A DNA stretch of 64,000 nucleotides from Streptomyces sp. NBC_00878 (GTDB lineage: Bacteria > Actinomycetota > Actinomycetes > Streptomycetales > Streptomycetaceae), in contig NZ_JAPEOK010000001.1 in the NCBI RefSeq assembly GCF_026341515.1, positions 6,820,001 through 6,884,000 of the forward strand. Reading direction: 5' to 3'. A model generated the notes under the pieces. That model was not told the DNA's origin, made no database searches, and was given only the letters and a program-made list of their open reading frames with translations. The position numbers were made by a program, and so were the translations under genes. Positions 24,088 through 33,088 of this stretch are shown here, piece after piece; within the stretch, counting starts at the first letter, position 1; each line of letters starts with the position of its first letter.

Positions 24088-25017
24088 ATGAAGCGGATTC
24101 AGCGGGCCGCCGGCGCGGTTGTCGGCTCAGCCGTGGGCGATGCCCTGGGTGGCCCCTTCGAGTTTGGCCCCCAAGGAGCGTTCTCCGCGCGGTTTCCCGC
24201 GCCCGGTGCCGGTGGCGAGATGCGCGGAGGCGGTGGCTGGGATCCTGGCGAGGCCACTGACGACACGCAGATGGCTGTTCTGGTCGCGGAGTCGCTGCTG
24301 GAGCGGGGCGGACTGGATCTGCCGGACATCTTCGCCCGCTTCCAGCGGTGGGCAGCATCAGACCCCAAGGACATCGGCCTGCAGACCGAAGACGTCCTGA
24401 CCAATGGCATGCCCTGGGACCTCGCCGCCGCGATCCATTTCCAGGTCAACCAACGAGCAGCGGGAAACGGCTCCTTGATGCGGGCATCGACCTCCGCGGT
24501 CCACTTCGCGGCCTCCGGCCAAGAAGCCACCATGGACGCGGCCCGCCGCATCGCTGCCCTCACCCACGGTGACCGTGCCGCCTGGGAGGGCACCGCGATC
24601 TTCCACGAACTCATCCGCGTTGCGTTCGAGGACACCGACCCCCTCACCGTGCTCCCGGACATCCTGGCTCTCGTCCACCCCGACCACCGCGGCCGCTACG
24701 CCACAGTCCTCGCGCCCGACTGGCACCCCGACCAGGCGACCGAGTTCAACGGCGCCGTCTGGCCCTGCCTGGGCTCCGCCGTCTGGGCCCTGCGCACCAC
24801 CACCAGCTTCGAGGACGCGATACGCGCGGCGATCGACCTCGGCGGTGACACGGACACCGTCGCCGCGGTGACCGGAGGCCTCGCGGGGGCGTACTACGGG
24901 CTGGATGCCATCCCCGCTCACTGGACCCAGCCGCTCCATGTCCCCCTCCCGGGCTTCGACGGACGCGTGCTGCGCCTGGCAGATCTGCTCCACCTCGCAC
25001 ACCGCCTCGGAGGCTGA
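24088..25017 (+). CDS. ADP-ribosylglycohydrolase (DraG/ARH family)
   Basis: 309 residues. The family's metal-binding motifs are present: GSAVGDALGGPFE near the start, ATDDTQMAVLVAESL (about 55-69) and C-terminal IDLGGDTDTVAAVTGGLAGAYYG (about 246-268). The two acidic clusters hold the binuclear Mg/Mn site that cleaves ADP-ribose from protein side chains or from ADP-ribosyl metabolites. A TAGCCT at 24077-24082 sits seven bases before the ATG and no ribosome-binding site is visible, suggesting a leaderless transcript. The gene stands alone. Its substrate (DraG-like reversal of modification, or ADP-ribosylated DNA or RNA) cannot be told from sequence. Confidence 0.9.
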   Translation: MKRIQRAAGAVVGSAVGDALGGPFEFGPQGAFSARFPAPGAGGEMRGGGGWDPGEATDDTQMAVLVAESLLERGGLDLPDIFARFQRWAASDPKDIGLQTEDVLTNGMPWDLAAAIHFQVNQRAAGNGSLMRASTSAVHFAASGQEATMDAARRIAALTHGDRAAWEGTAIFHELIRVAFEDTDPLTVLPDILALVHPDHRGRYATVLAPDWHPDQATEFNGAVWPCLGSAVWALRTTTSFEDAIRAAIDLGGDTDTVAAVTGGLAGAYYGLDAIPAHWTQPLHVPLPGFDGRVLRLADLLHLAHRLGG

Positions 25018-25185
25018 ACCGGATCCTGCTCCGCGATGGCACCTTCCACGAACGCCAGCCCTCAGCCAGCCCCGACCCGCCCCGCCGATTGTTGCCCCGA
25101 CCGGGCGTACTCCCCACCCCGAACGGTCCCCGTGCCAGCGTGCCGGAGCCGGCCGTGGTGGTCGGCGTGGCAGGGTCCCGTGTCC

Positions 25186-26115
25186 ATGCGACTGAGCACA
25201 TCCGTGTTTCTTGCCGTCACCGCTGCAGCCGCCCTTATCTCTGTGCCCGCCGTTGCCGTGCCGGGGGCGGAACATCGGCCGAGTCGGCCCACCTGTGCCG
25301 AACCGGGAGACCGGGAGTTTCCCCTCCGTACGCGGATCCATGGCGGGCCCGCCGCCTATGACGCCGGGGGCGGCTTTCGGACCTGGTACGTCGATCTCAC
25401 CAACACCACCGAGGCGACCTGCGGGAACATCCACCCGGTCGTCGTCCTCGTGGACGAGAAGCGGGCGTTGAAGCCTGAGCAGCCGCGTCTCGAGTTCTAC
25501 GACGGGGAGCGGCCCCGTCCCGTCACCTTCGAGTTGACCGAGCAGGACGAGAACATCGGCGTCCTCGGCTCCCCCGCGGGCACGCCTGACGACTCCGAGT
25601 CCGACTCCGAGTCCGACTCCGGGGGCGAAGAGGCCGTGTTCCCCGGATTCACCGTGGCGCCCGGCGCGACCTTCTCCGTCAAGGTGCGGCTCGCCGTCAC
25701 CTCGGACGCCGTGGCCAACGACGTCGTCGCGTACGCCGCAGTCGTACAGCGCCACGAGGGCGGGAACGACGGCGACTGGGTCGGGCAGTCGAACGACTAC
25801 CGCTTCCGCATCCTCGGCGAGGGCGAAAATGCCGAGAATGCCGAGGAAGGCGAGAAGAGGGAGAAGGAAGGCGAGAAGAGGGAGAAGAAGGGGGAGAAGA
25901 AGGGGGAGGAAGGCGACGTCGGTGTCACGGGCGACCAGAACCGTGAGGGCGGCGCCGCTGCTGCCGAAGCCGTACCGGATCGTCTGCCCTTCGCGGAGGA
26001 GCTGGCCCGGACGGGGCTGGATTCACCCAGTGACATCGTCGCCGCGACGGCGGCCACGCTCCTGCTCCTCGGCGCGGGGCTCGGCGCACTGCTCGCGGCC
26101 CGCCGCAGACGCTGA
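25186..26115 (+). CDS. Sortase-anchored surface protein with LARTG sorting signal
   Basis: 309 residues from ATG 25186 (in-frame GTG at 25180 and a longer frame exist). Signal peptide MRLSTSVFLAVTAAAALISVPAVAVPGA is followed by an immunoglobulin-like extracellular domain with a Cys pair (RPTCAEPG and EATCGNIH). An acidic SDSESDSES stretch and a highly charged Glu/Lys linker with imperfect repeats (GEKREKEGEKREKKGEKKGE type) come next. The C-terminus is a textbook cell-wall sorting signal: LARTG, a hydrophobic helix (IVAATAATLLLLGAGLGALLAA) and RRRR. LAXTG is the class E sortase motif, so the enzyme at 10569-11387 is a candidate processor. The biological role of the exposed domain is unknown. 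Confidence 0.85.
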   Translation: MRLSTSVFLAVTAAAALISVPAVAVPGAEHRPSRPTCAEPGDREFPLRTRIHGGPAAYDAGGGFRTWYVDLTNTTEATCGNIHPVVVLVDEKRALKPEQPRLEFYDGERPRPVTFELTEQDENIGVLGSPAGTPDDSESDSESDSGGEEAVFPGFTVAPGATFSVKVRLAVTSDAVANDVVAYAAVVQRHEGGNDGDWVGQSNDYRFRILGEGENAENAEEGEKREKEGEKREKKGEKKGEEGDVGVTGDQNREGGAAAAEAVPDRLPFAEELARTGLDSPSDIVAATAATLLLLGAGLGALLAARRRR

Positions 26116-26163
26116 GCCCCCAGCCGGACCCACTGCTCGCTCAGCCCGTTGCCGCCCCCTCCA

Positions 26164-26246
26164 TCAAGTCCTCTCCACCCAAGTCCTCTCCACCCAAGCC
26201 CTCTCTACCAAGTCCTCTCCATCAAGTCCCCTCCGCCAAGATCGAG
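26164..26246. repeat. Short tandem repeat, CAAGTCCTCTCCACC unit
   Basis: Five imperfect ~15-nt units read CAAGTCCTCTCCACC, CAAGTCCTCTCCACC, CAAGCCCTCTCTAC, CAAGTCCTCTCCAT and CAAGTCCCCTCCGC. They lie directly upstream of the HAD-phosphatase promoter region and do not encode a recognisable peptide. Confidence 0.75.
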
Positions 26247-26305
26247 CGGATGACCAGTTGACTAGTCTGGGGACGTCGCAGCACGCGTACGGCAGGAGAC
26301 GGCAC

Positions 26306-27085
26306 ATGGCAGAGCGCAAGCCCATCGAATCGTGGCTCACCGACATGGACGGCGTGCTCATCCATGAGGGCGTGCCGATCCCCGGCGCCGACGCCTTCAT
26401 AAAGAAGCTCAGGGAGTCCGGGAAGCCTTTCCTGGTGCTCACCAACAATTCCATCTACACGGCCCGTGACCTGCACGCCCGCCTGCGGCGGATGGGCCTT
26501 GACGTGCCCGTCGAGAACATCTGGACGTCCGCCCTGGCCACCGCCCAGTTCCTGGACGACCAGCGCCCCGACGGCTCCGCGTACGTCATCGGAGAGGCGG
26601 GTCTGACCACCGCGCTGCACGACATCGGGTACGTCCTGACCGACCACGACCCCGACTACGTGGTCCTCGGCGAGACCCGTACGTACTCCTTCGAGGCCAT
26701 GACCAAGGCCGTGCGGCTGATCAACGACGGCGCCCGGTTCATCGCCACGAACCCCGACGAGACCGGCCCGTCCGCCGAGGGCGCGCTGCCCGCCACCGGA
26801 GCCGTGGCCGCGCTGATCACCAAGGCGACCGGCAAGCAGCCGTACTTCGCGGGCAAGCCGAACCCGCTGATGATGCGTACGGGACTCAACACCATCGGGG
26901 CGCACTCCGAGACCAGCGCGATGATCGGCGACCGCATGGACACGGACGTCCTGGCCGGCCTGGAGGCGGGCATGGAGACCTTCCTCGTCCTCACCGGTCT
27001 CACCACGGCCGCGGAGATCGAGAAGTACCCGTACCGCCCGTCCACGATCGTCGACTCCATCGCGGACCTCGTCGACCGCGTCTGA
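26306..27085 (+). CDS. HAD-IIA (NagD-like) phosphatase
   Basis: 259 residues from ATG 26306, with AGGAG seven bases upstream. Motif I is WLTDMDGVLIHEG (nucleophile Asp plus general-acid Asp), motif II VLTNNS, the conserved Lys is in FAGKPNPLMM and motif IV is MIGDRMDTDV. The capping domain and length match subclass IIA phosphatases such as NagD/PGP, which dephosphorylate nucleoside monophosphates, sugar phosphates or phosphoglycolate. The substrate is not determined by sequence. It appears monocistronic; a weak TTGACTAGTCTGG dyad-like stretch lies at about 26260. Confidence 0.92.
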   Translation: MAERKPIESWLTDMDGVLIHEGVPIPGADAFIKKLRESGKPFLVLTNNSIYTARDLHARLRRMGLDVPVENIWTSALATAQFLDDQRPDGSAYVIGEAGLTTALHDIGYVLTDHDPDYVVLGETRTYSFEAMTKAVRLINDGARFIATNPDETGPSAEGALPATGAVAALITKATGKQPYFAGKPNPLMMRTGLNTIGAHSETSAMIGDRMDTDVLAGLEAGMETFLVLTGLTTAAEIEKYPYRPSTIVDSIADLVDRV

Positions 27086-27198
27086 GTCACCCCCTCCCAC
27101 GCGCGCACAGGACCGCCACCCGTACGGAGCAGCGGACCCCCTCCCCGGATGCGCCCCCGCGTCCCGAGGAGGACGCTCCAGGTATCTGGAGGTTCACG

Positions 27199-27909
27199 AT
27201 GGGTTCATTGCGACTCACTCTCTGTGCCGGGGCGGTGGCTGCCACCGCGCTCGCCCCGCTCGCTCCCGCCGCGTACGCGGCCGACGGAGGTGTATCCGTG
27301 ACCCCGGGCTCCCCAACTCCCGGCAGCGACATCCAGCTGCGGGTCCAGGGCTGCACCGGGATGTCGGGCACCGCCGCGTCCGAGGCGTTCGTCGCCGACG
27401 CGCAGCTCACCGGGAGCCCCGGGGTCCTCACCGGCGAGACTCGCGTCCGCTCGACGCTCGACCCCGGCACGTACGACGTCAGGGTCACCTGCGACGGCTT
27501 CGAGGACAAGGTCAAGGGCACGGTCACCGTCCCCGACAAGAAGCAGCAGGAGAAGCAGAAACAGAAGCAGGAGAAGCAGGAACAGAAGAAGCAGGAACAG
27601 AAGAAGCAGGAACAGAAGGAGACTCGGGAACAGGGGGAGAAGAAGGAGAAGGAGAAGGAGAAGGAGCCTGACGACTCGGCGGCTTCGCCCGTCGCGCCCG
27701 TAGCTCCCGCGTCGCCCGTCGCGCCCGTGCAAGCGGGCGGTGGCGGCACCGCGCGGCTCGCCGTCGTCGACGCCCGCGCCGAGGGGCCCGGTACCGGGCA
27801 CGCGGTGGTCGGGCTGGTCCTGGCCGGTGTCGCCGCCGTCGTCGTGGTGGTCCGCAGTGCCCGCCGGGGACGCGGCAGTGCCGGTGGCGGTACCGGCGGC
27901 ACGGACTGA
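27199..27909 (+). CDS. Secreted surface protein, partner of the class F sortase
   Basis: 236 residues. A signal peptide (MGSLRLTLCAGAVAATALAPLAPAAYA) precedes a compact beta-domain with one Cys pair (VQGCTGM and VTCDGF). A long Gln/Lys/Glu linker with repeated KQEQK units and a Pro/Ala/Val segment (SPVAPVAPASPVAPV) follow. The C-terminus has a hydrophobic helix (AVVGLVLAGVAAVVVVV) and a basic Arg tail, as in sortase substrates, but lacks LPXTG or LAXTG; GPGTG sits where the cleavage motif would be. The stop is six bases before the class F sortase start, so they form an operon and the sortase presumably recognises this motif. Confidence 0.82.
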   Translation: MGSLRLTLCAGAVAATALAPLAPAAYAADGGVSVTPGSPTPGSDIQLRVQGCTGMSGTAASEAFVADAQLTGSPGVLTGETRVRSTLDPGTYDVRVTCDGFEDKVKGTVTVPDKKQQEKQKQKQEKQEQKKQEQKKQEQKETREQGEKKEKEKEKEPDDSAASPVAPVAPASPVAPVQAGGGGTARLAVVDARAEGPGTGHAVVGLVLAGVAAVVVVVRSARRGRGSAGGGTGGTD

Positions 27910-27915
27910 CCGGCC

Positions 27916-28590
27916 ATGTCCGACCGGGAGGACCGGGAACGCACCTCAGGCGGCGGCCGGCTGCTCATGGGGCTGGCGTGGGCGCTGCTGCTGCTCGGAC
28001 TGTGGCTGTGGGGCCGCGAGGTGACCGACGTACGCCAGGGCATATCCGCGCCGACCACGGGTGACGTGGCGGCGGTCGGACGGCCGCTCGGCGTCGAACT
28101 GCCGCCCGCGGTCGAACCGTTGGGGGAGGCACGGCCCCAACGTGTGGACATCCCCGCACTGGGCGTACGGGCACCCGTGGTGACCCGTGGGCTCGACCCG
28201 CGCGGGGCGATCGACCCGCCGCCGTACGGGAAGCCGGGGACCGTCGGCTGGTACGGGGGCGGGGCACGGCCCGGGGCGGCCGGGACCGCGCTGCTCGTCG
28301 GGCACGTGGACACCGAGAGCCGGCCCGCGGTCTTCTACCACCTCAGCGAGGTGCGGCCGGGCGAGACGATCCGGGTGCTCCGCGACGACGGCACGGTCGC
28401 CGAGTTCACCGTCGAGGACGTCCAGGTCTTCGCCCGGGACCGCTTCGACGCCGAGAAGGTGTACGGGACACGGCAGACCGGCCGCGCCGAACTGCGCCTG
28501 ATCACCTGCGGCGGCACCTTCGACCGGACCAGCCGCACCTACACGGCGAACGTGGTCGTCTCCGCGTACCTCAGCGGTACGGATCTGTAG
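27916..28590 (+). CDS. Class F sortase
   Basis: 224 residues with one N-terminal transmembrane helix (LLMGLAWALLLLGLWLWG) and a sortase barrel. The catalytic His is in ALLVGHVDTES, the Cys in LRLITCGGTFD and the Arg in TSRTYTANVVV. It lacks the extra N-terminal cytoplasmic region of the class E enzyme in this window. It is directly downstream of, and likely co-translated with, a secreted protein that ends in a hydrophobic segment after GPGTG. This is a typical one-substrate sortase pair. The transpeptidation acceptor is unknown. Confidence 0.9.
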   Translation: MSDREDRERTSGGGRLLMGLAWALLLLGLWLWGREVTDVRQGISAPTTGDVAAVGRPLGVELPPAVEPLGEARPQRVDIPALGVRAPVVTRGLDPRGAIDPPPYGKPGTVGWYGGGARPGAAGTALLVGHVDTESRPAVFYHLSEVRPGETIRVLRDDGTVAEFTVEDVQVFARDRFDAEKVYGTRQTGRAELRLITCGGTFDRTSRTYTANVVVSAYLSGTDL

Positions 28591-28899
28591 CCCCGGAGGC
28601 CGTGTCGGGAGCCCTGGCCCCCGCACCTGGCCCGGTCGACGACCGCTCCCCCCAGAGCCGCCGACCGGGCTGGTCCTCGACCGTGCGCGCACGGGCTGCG
28701 GGAGTAACCCGGCGACCGGCACGGGAGGTTCAGGGGTCCATCCGAGCGTCACGAACCGAGCATCACGAATGGCCTGACAGCCAGGGGCCTGGGCCGTCTG
28801 AGACGACTCTAGAACGGATGAGCGCTCCGGCCTAGAGTCTGATTGACGCCAAGTCCCGGTCTGGTGGCTCTGAGTCATCCATGCAGCTAGTCGCGGGGT
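28591..28899. other. Intergenic region between convergent genes, no gene seen
   Basis: About 309 nt between the class F sortase (plus) and the GAF-ANTAR gene (minus). A seven-base inverted pair ACTCTAG / CTAGAGT (about 28806 and 28832) flanks a 19-nt loop and could form a weak terminator stem. A smaller GGCCTG...CAGGGGCC element lies just upstream. No RNA gene or promoter could be supported. Confidence 0.4.
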
Positions 28900-29805
28900 C
28901 TACGAGCGTCCGGGGCGCCCGCGGCCCAGCTCGGCGGCGTCCTCCGAACCCGCGAGCACGGCCGTCGCGACCTCGTCGAGGGGCAGTCGGCGACTGCGCG
29001 CGTACTGGCGCAGCGCCAGGAACGCGTCGCCGACCCCGGTCTGCCAGCGCTCGGCGAGCATGCCCTTCGCCTGCTCGATGCGTACGCGGCTGGAGAGAGC
29101 CCCTTGCAACTGGCCCGTCAGGGTGCGGTATTGGGTGTGCAGTCGGTGGTTGGTGAGCCCGAGGGCGGCCGCGTCGGCGAGGGCCTGCGCGAGATGCAGC
29201 CCGGAGCCGTCGGTCGACCCGGACCCCAAGCCGGACGTCGGCCCCGCCCCGTCGGTCGACCCCGAACCGTCGGCCGCCTCTGAACCGTCGGCCGACCCCG
29301 AACCGTCGGCCGCCTCTGAACCGTCGGCCGACCCCGAACCGTCGGCCGCCCCCAACCGACCCGCGGGCCGGGCCAGTTCGGGCAGGAACACGTTGAGCGC
29401 GCCGAGCTGGGCCCCGTCCCGGCGCAGCGGCACGGCGAAGGTGCCCCCGATGTCGTACCGCAGGGCCCGTTCCGTGAAGTCGGGCCAGCGCAAGGCGGCG
29501 TGGGCCGCCCGGATCGCGACCGGCGGGACCGGTTCTCCGGTGCCGTAACTGTCCAGGCAGGGTCCGCCGTGGTGCTGGACCTCCAACAGGTCGAGCGCCA
29601 GCTCCCGTTGGCGGCTGCTCACGCCGAACGACACCCTCTCGCCGCCCTCGATCAGCATGATGCCGGCCGCCGAGGCGTTCAGCAGAGTCACACAGTGGTC
29701 GGACAGCCGTCGCAGGTACGCCACCGTGTCGAAGGCCTCGGAGAGCGTGTCGGCGGCCTCCACGAGGGCGGCTCCCAGCCGCGCCTCCCGGCTGCTGTCT
29801 CGCAT
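28900..29805 (-). CDS. GAF and ANTAR domain RNA-binding response protein
   Basis: 301 residues from ATG 29805; GGGAAGGGC lies just upstream. The N-terminal GAF-type sensor fold spans about 10-165 (LLNASAAGIMLIEGGERVSFGVSS, PCLDSYGTGEPV, GGTFAVPLRRDG, LGALNVF). A Gly/Ser/Asp linker is built from repeats of GSGSADGSEAAD. The C-terminal ANTAR domain carries LQGALSSRVRIEQAKGMLAERW and DAFLALRQYARSRRLPLDEVATAVL. ANTAR domains bind paired stem-loops in mRNA leaders and act as antiterminators in response to ligands sensed by GAF. No target RNA was recognised in the window. Confidence 0.9.
   Translation of the reverse strand: MRDSSREARLGAALVEAADTLSEAFDTVAYLRRLSDHCVTLLNASAAGIMLIEGGERVSFGVSSRQRELALDLLEVQHHGGPCLDSYGTGEPVPPVAIRAAHAALRWPDFTERALRYDIGGTFAVPLRRDGAQLGALNVFLPELARPAGRLGAADGSGSADGSEAADGSGSADGSEAADGSGSTDGAGPTSGLGSGSTDGSGLHLAQALADAAALGLTNHRLHTQYRTLTGQLQGALSSRVRIEQAKGMLAERWQTGVGDAFLALRQYARSRRLPLDEVATAVLAGSEDAAELGRGRPGRS
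29265..29346. repeat. 36-nt tandem repeat in the linker of the GAF-ANTAR gene
   Basis: Alternating units GAACCGTCGGCCGCCTCT and GAACCGTCGGCCGACCCC form a 36-nt repeat present just over twice. It encodes the GSGSADGSEAAD linker between the GAF and ANTAR domains. The unit is a multiple of three, so copy-number change would lengthen or shorten the linker without a frameshift. Confidence 0.85.
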
Positions 29806-29973
29806 GTCCACGCCCTTCCCGAGACGGGCTCCCGACCTCCGCACATCCGGTCGGCGCCTACCCGGTCGGCGAGAGGTGTAACAGGTAATGGACAAGACTC
29901 AACCGCGCTCGTGGGCGGAGCGACACGTATGTCAGGATTGGTACTTCGGACGGTGCACCCGAGGGGGAGCTAG

Positions 29974-31014
29974 ATGTACGGGAGCAGGGGGGCTGTGTCA
30001 CTTTTCGCCTCTGGAGGGGTGACCAAGGCATCCGCGGCGGTGGCAGGGGCGGTGCTGCTGCTCGCGGGATGTTCTTCCTCGGGCGACGACGGCGAGAAGG
30101 ACAAGTCGGGCGCCAAGGTGAGTCAACAGCCCAAGGACAAGGACCCGTACTGGGTCAATCCCGACGGGAACGCGGCCGAGCAGGTGGCCTCATATGTGAA
30201 GGACGGCAAGAAGGACGACGCCGAACTGGTCCGCAAGATCGCCGAGCAGCCCACCGGAGAGTGGCTCACTCCGGAGAACGCCGAACAGGAGGCGCGCGGC
30301 TTCACCGAGGCCGCGGCCAAGGTCGACCGGGACGCGCTGCTCGTCGTCTACAACATCCCGCACCGCGACTGCGGCCAGTTCTCCGGCGGCGGCGCCGCGG
30401 ACGGGAACGCGTACCGGGCCTTCATAGACCAGGTGGCCAAGGGTATCGGTGACCGCGCGGCCACCGTGATCCTGGAGCCGGACGCCGTGCTGCACATGGT
30501 GGACGGCTGCACTCCGGACGAGTTCCACGAGGAGCGCTACGACCTCCTCAAGGGCGCGGTCGAGAAGTTCAAGTCCCTGAAGAACACGAAGGTCTACCTG
30601 GACGCGGGCAACGCGGGCTGGGGCAAGCCCGACAACATCACCGAGCCGCTGAAGCTGGCGGGCGTCGAGCAGGCCGACGGCTTCTCGGTGAACGTGTCCA
30701 ACTTCTACTCGACGGCCGACAGCACGAAGTACGGCAAGGAGCTGTCGTCGAAGGTCGGCAACAAGCCGTTCGTGATCGACACCAGCCGCAACGGCAACGG
30801 CCCGTACACGGAGGGCGACCCGCAGGAGAACTGGTGCAACCCGCCCGGCCGCGCGCTCGGCGAGTCGCCCACGACCCAGACGGACGACGACCTCGTCGAC
30901 GCGTATGTGTGGGTCAAGCGGCCGGGTGAGTCCGACGGGACCTGCAAGGGGGGCCCGAAGGCGGGGGAGTGGTGGGCGGACTACGCGCTCAAGCTCGCGA
31001 AGGCGAGCAAGTAA
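29974..31014 (+). CDS. cslZ: Glycoside hydrolase family 6 lipoprotein endoglucanase (CslZ-like)
   Basis: 346 residues. The signal region ends in the lipobox LLAGC, followed by a Ser/Asp/Lys spacer. The GH6 catalytic fold shows VVYNIPHRDCGQFSGGG (first catalytic Asp region), the acid motif VILEPDAVLHMV, LDAGNAGWG and DTSRNGNGP. GH6 enzymes cleave beta-1,4-glucan with inversion. The gene converges on glxA-cslA, and in S. coelicolor the cellulase cslZ is the neighbour of cslA and glxA, so it probably trims or releases the glucan made by CslA at hyphal tips. Transcription ends at the strong hairpin 31062-31114. Confidence 0.88.
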   Translation: MYGSRGAVSLFASGGVTKASAAVAGAVLLLAGCSSSGDDGEKDKSGAKVSQQPKDKDPYWVNPDGNAAEQVASYVKDGKKDDAELVRKIAEQPTGEWLTPENAEQEARGFTEAAAKVDRDALLVVYNIPHRDCGQFSGGGAADGNAYRAFIDQVAKGIGDRAATVILEPDAVLHMVDGCTPDEFHEERYDLLKGAVEKFKSLKNTKVYLDAGNAGWGKPDNITEPLKLAGVEQADGFSVNVSNFYSTADSTKYGKELSSKVGNKPFVIDTSRNGNGPYTEGDPQENWCNPPGRALGESPTTQTDDDLVDAYVWVKRPGESDGTCKGGPKAGEWWADYALKLAKASK

Positions 31015-31061
31015 CCGCCCGCGAGCAACCGCCCGCGAGTAACTGTCTGCGAATAACCGTC

Positions 31062-31114
31062 TGTACGTGACTGGGGGCGCCCTCCACAGTGGAGGGCGCC
31101 CCCAGTCACGTACA
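31062..31114. terminator. Strong bidirectional terminator between cslZ and glxA
   Basis: A 53-nt near-perfect palindrome (26-bp stem, one-base centre) contains GGGGGCGCCCTCCAC / GTGGAGGGCGCCCCC arms. It sits 47 nt after the cslZ stop and 36 nt before the glxA stop in convergent orientation. The outer GTACGTGAC arms extend the stem, so it should terminate both transcripts. Confidence 0.92.
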
Positions 31115-31150
31115 AGTGCGAGCTCTACGGGTGGGTCATCTACGGGTGGG

Positions 31151-33088
31151 TCAGGGGATCTTGACCCACTGGGCCTCGCTCGGGGTGCCCTGGTCGTCCG
31201 TGACGAACAGCATGTACCAGCCGGACTCGACGAGGTTGCGGCTCTTCGGGACGGTGACCTCGATGCCCTTGTCCGTCTTCGTGAAGTCCAGCGCGATGGA
31301 CCGCTGGTCGACGTCGGTGACGTGCGTGGACGCGCTCGGCCGGATCAGCCGGGCCGTCTTGATGGACGAGGCGTGCTGCGAGGTGAACGTCGCCGATTCG
31401 CCGCGCTTGATGGTCTTCGGACCGCCGGAGAGCGAGGGGCGCGAACCCTGGAACAGATACGGCGGCGTGTAGATCTCGACGCGCTGCTCGAACTTGCCCG
31501 GCTTGGTGTTGGCCTTGTCGGCGTAGAGCGAGTCCGAGCCGAAGAACATCACGCGGCCGTCGGGCAGCAGGATCGAGCCCGAGTGGTAGTTCCGGCCCAC
31601 CAGCGGGTCGGCCACGCGCTTGAACTCGTTGGTCTTCGAGTCGTACATCCGCGCCTGGAGGATGTTGGAGTCACCGCGGCCGCGGTAGTCCTCCGAGCCG
31701 CCGGACACCAGCACGTCGTCGTCGGGCAGGATCGAGTACTGCGGGTAGCGCGTGCCCTTCTCCATCTCCGGCCCGTCCACGAACTTCGGGCCGTCGGCCA
31801 GCAGGTCGATGATGCGGGTCTTCTTGCTGGACTTCTCGGACTCGCCGACCCCGCCGCCGCCGATCACCATGTACTTCTCGTCCTGCGCGGGCGGCAGCAG
31901 CACCGTGCCCGCGGTCTCCAGGAGCTTGGGGTCGGACATGCCGGTGAGCTTGTTGAACTTGTTCGACTTCAGGTCCCAGATGCCCGGGTCACGGCCGACG
32001 TTGTCGGGGCCGTAACCGGCGTTCGCGCCCGAGTAGAACAGCTTGCCGTTCTGCATAAGGGAGATCGCCGGGTAGGTCGGGAACTGCCTGATGCCCTTGG
32101 TGTACGTCCACTTCTTGGTCTTCGGGTCGTACACCTCGTTCTTGCCCGGCACCAGCTGGCCGATCTCGTCCAGGCCGGAGAGGCTGAGGATCTTGCCGTC
32201 GGACAGGGTGGTGAGCGTCGGGTACCAGCGCGCCTCGTTCATCGGGTCGACCTTGATGTACTTCTCGGCGACTGGGTCGAACTCGTAGGCGTCCTTGATG
32301 CCCTGGAAGTCCTTCTTGTCCAGGGCGAGCTTCTCGGCGATGCCGTACGTGTTGCGGGTGTCGGCGCCCGACAGGCCCTGCACGCGGTAGTTGTCCTGCG
32401 TGCCCGTCTCGTACTTCTTGCCGCTCTTCTGCGCCTCGACGTAGATCCGGCCCAGGCCCGGTTCGTTGCGCAGGAACTCGCCCGTCGCCGGGTCGAAGAC
32501 CTTCCTGGCCCGCTCGACGACGACCGGGTCCTTCGACTCGAAGGTCTGGCCGTTCTCCTTGCCCGTGAAGAGGGTGCCCGCGGGCAGGGTGATCGGCTTG
32601 TCCGGGTTCTCGTTGTGGACGACCATCAGGCCACCGGCCTTGGTGGTGTCGCCCTTGAGCTTCTCGTACCGCTTGGTGCCGCCCGCGATCAGCAGGTTGC
32701 CGTTGGGCAGCTGCGTATGACCGGTGCAGAACAGGTCGGCGGGCGTCGGGACCTTCTTGATCGTCTTCTTGACCGGGTCCCAGATCCGTGTGTCGAACTT
32801 CTTCGCGTCGAAGTTGTCCTGGTTGTTCCCGGAACCCGCGATCAGCAGGATCTTGCCGGTGTGCAGGAGCGCGGCGTGGATGGTGTTGAGCCGGAACTCC
32901 TCCGGGAACTCGACGATGTCCCACTTGCCGTTGTCGGCCTTGTACTCGGGCCTGTTGATCTTGTACTCGTGGTACTGCTCCGACCCGAAGCGGTAGAGCG
33001 CGGGTCCGTTCATCCCGGCCAACGCAAGCACCACCGCCGCACCTATCGCGATGCGGCGGGCACGGCGGCGGCTGGAACCGTCTTTCAC
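31151..33088 (-). CDS. glxA: GlxA radical copper oxidase (galactose-oxidase-like)
   Basis: 645 residues. The N-terminus is a signal anchor (RRRARRIAIGAAVVLALAGMNG), so the enzyme faces outward. A seven-bladed kelch-like beta propeller and a C-terminal immunoglobulin-like domain follow. Active-site residues by homology with galactose oxidase: Cys121 (DLFCTGH) and Tyr289 (ARWYPT) for the thioether cofactor, Trp288 beside it, Tyr501-His502 (GRNYHSG) and His589 (ASTHVTD) as copper ligands. It acts with CslA and CslZ in deposition of a beta-glucan at hyphal tips. It is 133 nt downstream of cslA, in the same direction. Residue numbering is counted here. Confidence 0.93.
   Translation of the reverse strand: MKDGSSRRRARRIAIGAAVVLALAGMNGPALYRFGSEQYHEYKINRPEYKADNGKWDIVEFPEEFRLNTIHAALLHTGKILLIAGSGNNQDNFDAKKFDTRIWDPVKKTIKKVPTPADLFCTGHTQLPNGNLLIAGGTKRYEKLKGDTTKAGGLMVVHNENPDKPITLPAGTLFTGKENGQTFESKDPVVVERARKVFDPATGEFLRNEPGLGRIYVEAQKSGKKYETGTQDNYRVQGLSGADTRNTYGIAEKLALDKKDFQGIKDAYEFDPVAEKYIKVDPMNEARWYPTLTTLSDGKILSLSGLDEIGQLVPGKNEVYDPKTKKWTYTKGIRQFPTYPAISLMQNGKLFYSGANAGYGPDNVGRDPGIWDLKSNKFNKLTGMSDPKLLETAGTVLLPPAQDEKYMVIGGGGVGESEKSSKKTRIIDLLADGPKFVDGPEMEKGTRYPQYSILPDDDVLVSGGSEDYRGRGDSNILQARMYDSKTNEFKRVADPLVGRNYHSGSILLPDGRVMFFGSDSLYADKANTKPGKFEQRVEIYTPPYLFQGSRPSLSGGPKTIKRGESATFTSQHASSIKTARLIRPSASTHVTDVDQRSIALDFTKTDKGIEVTVPKSRNLVESGWYMLFVTDDQGTPSEAQWVKIP

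Noticed and set aside
26255..26275. TTGACTAGTCTGG sequence before the NagD-like gene considered as a DasR box
   Set aside because: It shares only the ACTAGT-like centre and misses several outer bases of the consensus.
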